Origin: Zancudomyces culisetae
Taxonomy: Eukaryota > Kickxellomycota > Harpellomycetes > Harpellales > Legeriomycetaceae
Reading direction: 5' to 3'
Assembly (NCBI GenBank): GCA_001969505.1
Contig: LSSK01001233.1
Coordinates: 1-27,550 of the forward strand
Length of the DNA: 27,550 nt
In this document: positions 9,101-17,400 of the stretch, piece after piece
Position numbering within the stretch: the first letter of the stretch is position 1
Layout: every line of letters starts with the position of its first letter
Notes under the pieces: generated by a model
Database searches by the model: none
What the model saw: only the letters and a program-made list of their open reading frames with translations
What the model was told of the DNA's origin: nothing
Program-made: the position numbers and the translations under genes

Positions 9101-10946
9101 GTGAACGGATTTCGGTGCGCAGTTCATTCCACCACATCTCGCGAGACTGGTACGAGTCATACTCAATGAGTTTGACAGAGTGTGCGAGTACTGCACCACC
9201 GATTTTGGAAATTTCATACGATAGTGTGGAATGTGTTGTGGTGGTGTGTGGGTGGTGGTGTAGTTTTAGTGGAAATTTGGTGAGAGTTAGAATATCTACA
9301 GTTCCATAGTCCAACCGATAGTCACGCTGTTGTGGATAGTTTTTACTTGTTTCGCTAGCTGTTTCCAAATTTGTGGCATCTAGTTCATTTGCAACATTCT
9401 TTGTCAAGTATTCGTCGCCAGTTCCGCGATTACAAACATCCTCCGGATTAGATTGGTCGTAAGTATTCGCACTAGTGTTTGTATTTGTATTATTTGTATT
9501 TGTATTTGTATTATTTGTATTTGTGTGTAGCAAAGAATCAGTATTGTCACCTCCGGGGTGAGTAGTAGGTAGTGATGCAACAGGCAACCTAAAATTCTTG
9601 ATAGCAGTACCAATGGCACGAGCAGTGATCGATTTAGTGGCCGTTTCAAAGTCAAAGAAATGGCGGTAGCCAAAGATAACATTTGCACCACGTTCGGCTG
9701 CCAATTTGCCCATTTTACGCCGCAGTTTACCGGCAAGCTGGAAGAGTAAGCGTTGACGACTCAAGTTGGATCCGCGAGCTGTACGGAAATTGTCGCGCCA
9801 GTGGTATTCAGGATCTGCAGCCGTAAGAAGTATTGAAACCAAGGAACCGCATGAAGGAATGTCTGAAAATGAATTGGTGGTGGAAATTGTAGTATCAGCA
9901 GTAGAAATTTGTGTAGGATTAGGATTAGGATTAGGATTAGGATTAGTGTTAGTGTTAGGGTTGGAATTAGGTTCGGGGTTAGATATTGAAATAGAAGTAG
10001 AAGTAGGAGTGAGGGTAGGCATAGGAGTAGGGTTAGGAGTGGGAGTGGGAATGGAAGCAGAAACAGGAGCAGAAATAAAACCAGAAAGTGTGGAAAAGTT
10101 TGACATTGATGTTGGTGTGACAGTGGATGAAAATATTTGAATTTTATTACTGGCTTCGGCTACAGGGTTGATGTTTTCAAAAAAAATCAACTTGATTGAA
10201 AGATAGATTTCACCGCGCAGTCCAGCTATTACGTCGTAAATCGGAAACCATCCTGCCATTAGCTTGGTGGCACTGGTGCCAACCGAGCTGGACGGTTGGG
10301 CTGCTCTAGATGCGGATGTAGGCGCTGATGCAGCAGCATTGGTTGCAGCAGTGGTAGTAGCCATTTGTGTATTATCAGGATCTTGAGAATCGGCATTTGT
10401 ATTTTCAAATGTTGTAAGATTGAATTGAGTAGTGGTAGTGGTTGTAGTAGTGGTAGTATTATCAATGGCAGGAAGAATGCTAGTATCAGTACCAGTACCA
10501 GTGTTATTATTATTATTATTAGTAGTAGCGTTTGTGGTAATGTTAGTACTTTGTTGACAAGAACTCGATGGAATGTCATGGGATTGTGTTTGTCTTTGAT
10601 TTCGCTTTTGGTTTCGTGAACGAGTGCAAAGATCATATTGGGGAGGAACAGCGAGCATAGCGTTGAGATCGACAAAGGTAGAGCCAATAATGTCGTCGGC
10701 AGTGATCGAGTCGTGGTCCACAACCCGGAATTCAAGGGGCTCATTGTGGAGCGAGGCATCGTTGCCGATTTCGAGTCGGAACGATTGGTTCCACACGGGA
10801 TTGAGTGACCGCCACACAGTGTCTGTACGCAAAACATCGCAGTCGGCAAACCGGACCTCAACATACGCATCTGCGGACAAGGTTTTGCGATCCATTTTGG
10901 GGAGATTGCGGGCGCGGAGTACTTTGATTTTCAGTGTGGTAGGCAT
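6180..10946 (-). CDS. C2CD5: C2CD5-like protein (C2 domain plus YbjQ-like repeats)
   Basis: In animals C2CD5 (CDP138) is a Ca2+-dependent phospholipid-binding protein of insulin-stimulated GLUT4 vesicle fusion; its fungal role is unknown. One 1588-aa frame starts MPTTLKIKVLRARNLPKMDR. Residues 1-98 are the C2 domain with the calcium-loop Asp residues present (D19, D26, D77, D79, D84/D85). Then come the family block AGWFPIYDVIAGLRGEI (about 230), YbjQ-like units GYRHFFDFE...ARAIGTA (about 430) and MGCTHVVGYSES...YGTAV (about 640), a CNTC pair (about 788), SLPFIEYDLHCQLLHKLRL (about 1010) with TGTAIFIP, and a C-terminal domain (HAILRSHV-type block, VFSVSGDVV). Human C2CD5 is about 1000 aa; the excess is Thr/Asn/Ser/Gln/Pro tracts between the conserved blocks. 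No intron is needed. It converges on HOP2 with zero spacing. Confidence 0.93.
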   Translation of the reverse strand: MPTTLKIKVLRARNLPKMDRKTLSADAYVEVRFADCDVLRTDTVWRSLNPVWNQSFRLEIGNDASLHNEPLEFRVVDHDSITADDIIGSTFVDLNAMLAVPPQYDLCTRSRNQKRNQRQTQSHDIPSSSCQQSTNITTNATTNNNNNNTGTGTDTSILPAIDNTTTTTTTTTTQFNLTTFENTNADSQDPDNTQMATTTAATNAAASAPTSASRAAQPSSSVGTSATKLMAGWFPIYDVIAGLRGEIYLSIKLIFFENINPVAEASNKIQIFSSTVTPTSMSNFSTLSGFISAPVSASIPTPTPNPTPMPTLTPTSTSISISNPEPNSNPNTNTNPNPNPNPNPTQISTADTTISTTNSFSDIPSCGSLVSILLTAADPEYHWRDNFRTARGSNLSRQRLLFQLAGKLRRKMGKLAAERGANVIFGYRHFFDFETATKSITARAIGTAIKNFRLPVASLPTTHPGGDNTDSLLHTNTNNTNTNTNNTNTNTSANTYDQSNPEDVCNRGTGDEYLTKNVANELDATNLETASETSKNYPQQRDYRLDYGTVDILTLTKFPLKLHHHPHTTTTHSTLSYEISKIGGAVLAHSVKLIEYDSYQSREMWWNELRTEIRSHATTMGCTHVVGYSESMAICDNVAVLTVYGTAVILSPPPIQPLLSASGHALSDVGDRAGYLGSSNPGFGMNSICRAFHSVSDCSDLGGIDNSSNQRKKSVKANVVTTNNLPLDASIHDDPTIENPNPNPNTTNDANTSTGNDDNNNNNFNNVGKDNDINNKNRNTSPSAINNCNTCDSDTTVPQILLTTMEIPDELLQALERTPESHPKLSKQHPQQQTMLINAQVYKTLGTENSNYNINESINSTSLGNNAINFADATLATDKEDINSNVNFNVNANVNVNSSANANINDEGSGNVKYKPTTSKPTPISQTSSTFNQFSKLLNLTRLTSLASTGMKKKKRKSKRAPHTTYYRSRNNSSSSSSSFSYSSSSSSDTDNDSDDLDPETIASFLSDSLPFIEYDLHCQLLHKLRLYQMNAVFGLKYNITVLKNSPDHQQNQNQNQNQNQNQNQHKYPQPTSSTTSSFYGANTPLASDTQPGTTQKKSYFKSQPIKPGLKPNSDQKPLNKSKTFSSTTPNDPLLNLKAKEIPTNTTNINNTTNINTTNNTTTTTNNTNIINTIATATGTATGTGTGIGKSKQKSKNKNKSKPQESITILACVTGTAIFIPSLPTPKLLNIDNLQNFSQQQQQQQQQQQQQQQQMTSQNNLDNSFVSNLSHNLSILKPLVDTCTTPSNAPLNLSGGMDGTIQLEDLSDLQQLLSLFDMLPFFNNQFSLSNTLLPSTYSPSTSSSNNQLEIQNITLLKQIPTSIFSSSPSFSCSSSSCSSPSSLSSSFSSDLNFLDLSIKEIFANIVFSSQSIPQSICGISYSILPNLRLDNSFTTSSSYDSVQLLLSATTVSFSNSHPNYKFKSSLNPSQKPKKPNLKSKILSKQNSINKDKIYLTSLNCLPGHQISQFIGRLSLHFIKESDYLSLPDFVHSFVNESHSAILRSHVMALNGNALVAMSIDSCSILPTTSSSAYAVFSVSGDVVHTSPL
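7185..7232 (-). repeat. Poly-glutamine tract (16 codons) in C2CD5
   Basis: Sixteen consecutive CAA/CAG codons (TTG/CTG on the plus strand) lie in a disordered linker at about residues 1239-1254. Part is interrupted CAA-CAG, part pure CAA. Confidence 0.9.
7381..7522 (-). repeat. Thr-Gly / Thr-Asn codon repeats in C2CD5
   Basis: Imperfect trinucleotide and hexanucleotide repeats (GTACCA, GTAGTA/TTATTA on the plus strand) encode alternating Thr-Gly-Thr and Asn-Thr-Asn runs. All changes are in multiples of three. Confidence 0.75.
7752..7800 (-). repeat. Gln-Asn dipeptide repeat in C2CD5
   Basis: Tandem GATTTT/GATTCT units on the plus strand encode alternating Gln-Asn (prion-like composition) just before the spacer that leads to a conserved YbjQ-like unit. 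Confidence 0.75.
9914..9975 (-). repeat. Asn-Pro dipeptide repeat (TTAGGA units) in C2CD5
   Basis: Five or more TTAGGA units on the plus strand, decaying to TTAGTG and TTAGGG, encode alternating Asn-Pro and Asn-Thr in the coding direction. The repeat looks telomere-like but is in frame within a disordered linker, so it is read here as coding expansion. Confidence 0.8.
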
Positions 10947-11414
10947 GTTGTTTCTCTATATCTTTTTTTTTTTTATCGTTTCCTTTTGCTTTTTATTTTT
11001 TTCCACTTGGTTGTTATTAGTTGTTGTTGTTGTTGTTGTTGTAGTGGAATAATAATATATTTATTTATTTAATGGTGGAGGGAGAAGAGTAGAGAGTGTT
11101 TGATTTGAATACTTAATAGCTCATTTCGCCATATATTAAATTTAAACAAAAAAATTGCAAAATTGTCATATTAGCAAAAAGAAAAAAAATATATATGAAT
11201 AAATATTAATATACGATTTAATATTTATTTTCAGGCTTTAAAAGAGAGCCAAAAAAATAATAAAAATAAAGTAAAAAAACTATTTACAGAGTTTGACAAA
11301 CAAATCAAAATTCAGAAATAGAACAAAATAAGCGATAATTGAAATTATATAAAAAAAAAGGTAAAAATAAAAAAAAAATAAAAAATTATAAAACATAATG
11401 AATAGGGAAAGAGT
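10947..11414. other. Intergenic: C2CD5 promoter and UTP20 3' region
   Basis: No gene is visible. Directly upstream of the C2CD5 start is a T/C-rich stretch (10962-11005 on the plus strand, purine-rich on the transcribed side) followed by a TTG trinucleotide repeat (11017-11042). The remainder is very AT-rich with A-runs and should be the UTP20 3' UTR; a minus-strand AATAAA-type sequence lies near 11225. Confidence 0.55.
11017..11042. repeat. TTG trinucleotide repeat upstream of C2CD5
   Basis: About eight TTG units (GTTGTTGTT...) lie 70-100 bp upstream of the C2CD5 ATG. It is non-coding here, although the same triplet encodes polyglutamine in three genes of this window. Confidence 0.75.
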
Positions 11415-14400
11415 TTAGTGCGATTTAGGTTTTTTGGAGAAAGAGGAAGAAAGATCCAGGTCAGGAGAATAATCAGGATTGGAACGTTTCTTGGCCTTTG
11501 ATTTCTTGAGCAACAGTTTGTGTTGTTTATGTTTGGCAAAGGCAGTAGGATTTTCCAATTTGAAAGCAGCGATTTTTGATTTTCTGGAAGAAGACTTGAG
11601 TTTGATTTGGAGAGAAGTTGAGTGGATAATGGAGTTGTATACAGGAGGCGTAAGGGTAGATTTAAAGGAATCGAGAAGTTCTACCAAGAATTTGTAGCTG
11701 GCATCAAGATCAGCATCAGCACTATTGACATCGCCATCAGTATTAGCATTAGCACTGGTATTGGTATTGGTATTGGTATTGTTATGATAGTTGGTATTGT
11801 TGTTGTTATTAGATGAAGAGTATTTTTTCTTGGAAATAAGACCGAGATGTTGAGGAGTCTTTTGGGAAATGTGATGATCGAGGGAAAGGAACGATTTGTA
11901 AATAGGTGTGATTAGAGTATTGTTGAGGTCAGGAGTGGCAGGGTTGACAAAAGGAGAAAGAAGTTGGAACGAGTAGTACCTGAAGGAAATAGAAACAGGA
12001 GTTTTATAAAGTTCAGATAAAGAGAGCTTGATGAGTTTGTTGATATAAGAAAGGAAAGAAGGAGAATCAGTAGAATGATAGAGGGAGAGAAGAGAGGAGA
12101 GGAGGGTGTAGAGAGGAGTAATAATGTTGATGTTGTCATTGCTTTCGGCAAACGGAGAGGAAAGAGAAGCGTAGTGTTTGAGGGCATTGATTGATTTGAT
12201 GGAAATGAAATTGAGAGTATTGAGATTGTAGTAATAAAGAGGGGAGGAAGATATTGGTTGGTAGATAGCAAAATGTTTTGGATTTTGTGAAGAAAGAGTG
12301 GAAAGGTAAGAAAGGAATTGTTGGCTGGTAAATAGAGAATTGAATAAAGAAGTTGAGGTTGAGTTTGAGGTTGAGGTTGAGGTTGAGAGAGGTTTTAAAG
12401 GTGAGGAATTAATTGGAGAGCGAGAATTGTATTGAAGTAAAAGAATGTTTGCAACAATAGTCTTGATGTGGATGTTGGGGAAATCCAAGTGTAGGACTAT
12501 GAGTTGGTCAAGTCGAGAAGAGTTTGTATTAGGAGATAGAGAAATGATACTGTGGATGATTTTGAGAGCAGTTAGAGAGTATACTGACCAAAATTCGAGA
12601 GAGATAAAAGGATGCAAGAGAGGATTAGCAGTAGCAGTAGCAGTAGCAGTATTGTTGGTATTGGTGGTATTATCGAGATCAAAATCAAAATCAATATTGT
12701 TGTTGTTATCGTTATTGGCGTTACTGTTATTAAGAGTGTGTTCGTAGAGGATAAAAATCGAGACAGAAAGAATGTCAGTTAGGAGGTTGAGAATATATTC
12801 AAGATATTCTTGGTTATTAGGAATGTTGTTGACAAAGATAGAAAATAGGTTTGGAGAAAGCAAAACGTTGAACGATTTCAGAGCGACCAGGAGGAATTTA
12901 AGGTCGTTTTGGATGTTGTGGTTTGAGGGAGCAGTAAAGTTGGAGGACGACCACAACTTGAGGAGTTCAAAGCAGTGAGCAAAGGCCGAGTTTTGATCTT
13001 GTTTTTTAAGCAGCACATTGTTGTAGAAATAAGAAAGAGTGTTTGTAGGAATTGCGGCAGAATCAGTTAGTGACACATTTAGAGATACAAACAGGACAGA
13101 GCAGATATCGTTATTGGCAAGAATTGATGAAGGTAACAGTTTGATTAGTTGGTCAAGTAATGACAGAGACGACAATCGGCCTGCTGAGAGCGAGTAATCA
13201 ATGAGGTTTTGGCATAGGAAGGATAAGTGGTGGGCAATAAAGTCGGCGTGGGAAAGTAAATTGGAATGATAGAAAAACAGAGTCAAGTAAGAAATGTAGA
13301 TAGATTGACATTTGGCACGGAATGAGGCATTGTGGTTGGCTATACAATTGGGTTTGACAAAATCATTGATGATAAGGTTTGCTTTGGCTAATAAAGGTTT
13401 GTATTTAGACTGTTGTTGTTGTTGTTGTTGTTGTGATGATGAAGCAATAATTGCAAGAATGGCATTAAACAAATTAAGATTGATAGATAAAAACTCGACA
13501 TTTACATTAGTCGTACTAATCGTCGAATTATTCATTATTATAAAGTCTAGCAGGAAATCCAGTGATGCTACATTAAGCATTGACGATGTCAACAATATGT
13601 TTGTAAGCAGTCTGAGAATCGAAAAATTCGTTTGATTGGTTGCTGAATTCTTGAATGTCTTGAGTAACTGAATACATCGCTTCACTATCACTGTGATATA
13701 CTTGTTTGTTGTATCTTGTTTAATACACTTGTTGAAAAAGCTTGTCGATAGCAGTTTGAGTGATTGGTTGATAACATTGTCGAATTTGCTAAACAGACAG
13801 TTGCCCACTATCTCTAGTCGCTGGATTCCTTTTTCGGTGGTTACATTGTCCATAAAGTCATGAGACATCAATATGTTCAATCCAAACTCGGCTAATAGAT
13901 GTAGCTGGTCGTTGTTGTAGTTTTTAAAGATTAGTGAATATACGAATCCACCAACTGTAGAATTTATATCTACTACATTATCTACTACATTATCATTATT
14001 ATTATTATTATTATCGGTATTCATATCGACATCAACATCAACATTAGTAATAGTGTTGGTATTGGTGTTGGCCAACTTGGAGGTGATTCCAACTGTCAAA
14101 TGAGTCAAGACCTTTTCAATAGTAATAGTAGTATTTCTTCTTGAAGACAACAAAAACTCGTGCAAGACAGGCAACAAGTTGTTGAACACAAGGCGTAAAT
14201 CACAATGTAATGGCAAGTACTCAAATGTAGATAGGAGTTTAGGATAGTGGAAAACGTTTGTGGTGAGGATTGGAGTCAAATGGTCAAAACAATAGTCCAA
14301 ATCGCCAGTGTTGGGTTTCAGGTAAAACAGGAGTTTGCTGACTAGATATATAAACTCGTGTTTTTGTTGGCTTCTCTTGGCCGAATCCAGATTTGTTTGC

Positions 14401-17400
14401 AGGTTGGAAATTAAAAACCATAGATATTTCGGACCCAAAAATGCAGAGATTTTGTATAATGGCTGTCTCAGCTGTTTGATTACTGATTTTTCGCGGATGT
14501 ACGTCTTGAATAGTGATGAATACTGCATCAAGAATTTGCCTAATTCCAAATCGCTATCTTTTCCATTAACAGAAAATGTTACCGAGGTTTGGATAACTAC
14601 ATAGTAGTAACAAAATGGAATTTTGTTTGGTTCGGTTACTTGAATTCCATTTTTGCTAAATATCAGTTGGTTGATTTTCCGCAAAATCACATGGTGTGAA
14701 TTCACAATTGCCCTTTCTTTCTCCTTACTAGTCTCGTTTTGAATTTCCCGGTTAGAATTGGGTGTATAATTATCCAAAACCTTGTATACCAACCGCAAAA
14801 AGGTACCGTTATTGACATTGTTGGGCAGTGCCAGTTGGAATAAGAGAGAAGTAACAAGACGAAGATAGGCAGAGAATGTCAAAGTAGTTGAAATGAGATC
14901 AAGATTCTTGATTAGTTCGTTGGTTAAATCGACATTGTTGCTAGTAAACAACAGAGCCTGATGCAAAGGAATGAAAACAGTCTGCAGTACTGAATCGACA
15001 TTGTTGTTTGGAGAAAGAAGAGAATTGAATTTGGACAAGGCTCTGATTTTTCGGTAATGTTGGATATGAATGATATTCTCGAAATAATACTCGACGTCGG
15101 TATCTGAGCTTCCAAAGTATTCATAAATTCTTTTGATTTGTTCAATCTGTCGATATTGTTCATTCAAAACTAAACTCTTTACAATTTTGACAAATTCGTT
15201 TCTAACAACACTGCTTTTGTTACTTATTCCACTGCTAAATACAATCTTGCTCAAAAAGTACTTGGCAACAAATTCCACGTCCAATCGATTCGTTTCTATA
15301 AATTTTGTAACTATCAAATGTCCAGCATTTGTTTTAAACATTGAATTGTCTCCCAAATCCACTTTTATGTCCAGTTTGCCTCCTCCTCCTCCTGCTCCTC
15401 CTCCAATCATATTACTCTCGTCATCAACTCTTTCATACGCCAACATATACACCAACGTATAAAACACTGGAACCAACGTCTCTGTAATACCATCGGCAAC
15501 ACTCATGACGTCTTCAAAGCCTGCTGCACGTTGTTCGTAATCCAACATTACCCGCTTACCCTTTATAATCACCGCATTAAGTTTGGTTAGTAAATCAATA
15601 GTGACTTTGTGGTCTGGATTCAGTAACGCGTATATTTTAACCAGCGTCATACGGTCCTGCTTGTTCTGAAGCAAACTAAACATATCCTCAGCCAATCTAT
15701 TTACTTGATCGCGTAAATACAGATCAGCTGCCACAAATCCTGCGACATTGACATAGTAGTTGTAAATACAAAACACCAACTCAATGGCTTCTGAACTCAT
15801 TTTTTCGGCATGAGTTACTCGGATCACCAACTCCAAACCCGTGTTTATCGCGTCCAAATCTATCACTGCCAAATTCGTCTCAATACTATATCTAACTACC
15901 ATCGTCATCAGCCGAATCAATCGCTGCGCCATCGCATTTGTACTTAGGTTTTTAGCCTGAATTGCCGTAATATATATGTTGATGTTTGCCAAAAGTGCAT
16001 TGATGTTGTTGCTATCGAGATTATGCAGCATTAGCTCTGTAATGTTCACAACTATTTGTACTACTGCTGCATTGACCTTGACTCCACCAATCAGTGCAAT
16101 CAGCTTGTTTACTACTGTTGTGTCTCCAATAAGCCAATATCTACTTTTCTTTTTGTTATCATCATCATCATTGTCAGTATTATTGCTTTCCAGGATTGGA
16201 ATATCAATGTTTTCTATAATACTCTTTATCAATTCCAATAAACTAGATTCATTTTGAGTATTTTCCAATTCAAATCTTGACATTTTTGGCATAATCACTT
16301 TTTGTACAACACAATCTTTATATTGATCAGTCAATCTATTCTGCAATATCAACTCTGTAAATATCCGGTGTATCATTTTACTATTTTCTTTTTCTTTCTC
16401 CTTTCCGTACATTTGCACATCTCTTTCAATAATTTCAACCATAAACTCCGTAATCATCTCTATCGTACTATCGTCCATTTTATTCCCTAGTTTTTCCACC
16501 ATTATATAAATATTCTTCAATTTACTCTCATCCTGTTTCTTGTTTCCTTCAACCATCAACTCTATCATCTTGCCTACATACACTCCCGCAAACTCTTCCA
16601 TTCTCAAGATAAATCCTACTATTGCACTACGCTTGATCTTGGTATCGCTTTTGTTGGTCCGATTACCTTCTCGAGATACCAATCGACCAAACAATATTCG
16701 ACAAACAATCTCAACCACTATTTTTCCTCCATACTCTTTCTCGTCCTCCTCACTGTCTACTGCAATTTCTTTTGGCTGGTACTTTTGTAGCTCTTCTTTC
16801 ATTGTCTTGATATCCAAAATTCGCTTCATCGATTCAGTTTGTGAACTTCCCAAATCATAATATTCCGTCAAGTACTCAAAACTTTTTTCTTGAACTTCTC
16901 TATCTCCATTACTCAACTTGTCCATTGCCAGTCTTCTTATCTCGACTTTCTTTATCTTTGCCAATCTAAACATTTCTATATACATGGCTATCCGCCGATT
17001 GTTTCGCTCAATTGGCAAAAACTCTTGCTCGATTTCGCCCATATGTCCCTTGACCATTGGAATGTTCTCCCTTAGCAAATCTATTACACTATCGATAATC
17101 ACATTTTCTTGCTTATCTCTTTCTTCTTTTTGTGTCTCTCCCATACTTTCTCTCCAGTTACTAGCATTCTTGTATGCTTGTTGGAATTTATTTTCATATC
17201 CATCATTATACTCGTGGCCCTCCAAGTATTTTTTAATTTTTTTAACTTTTAGTTGTATATTCTCCACTTGTTGTTCTTGTTCCTCTTTTTCTCCTTTTTC
17301 TTCTTCTTCTTTTTGTTCAACAACAACTTGATCCATATCTACATTCATATTTACATCTTCATCCTCATCTTCATTCATATCCATATCTATATCTATATCC

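Noticed and set aside
9914-9975. TTAGGA/TTAGGG array as an interstitial telomere.
   Set aside because: It is in frame within C2CD5 as Asn-Pro/Asn-Thr repeats, and neighbouring linkers carry similar expansions, so coding slippage explains it.
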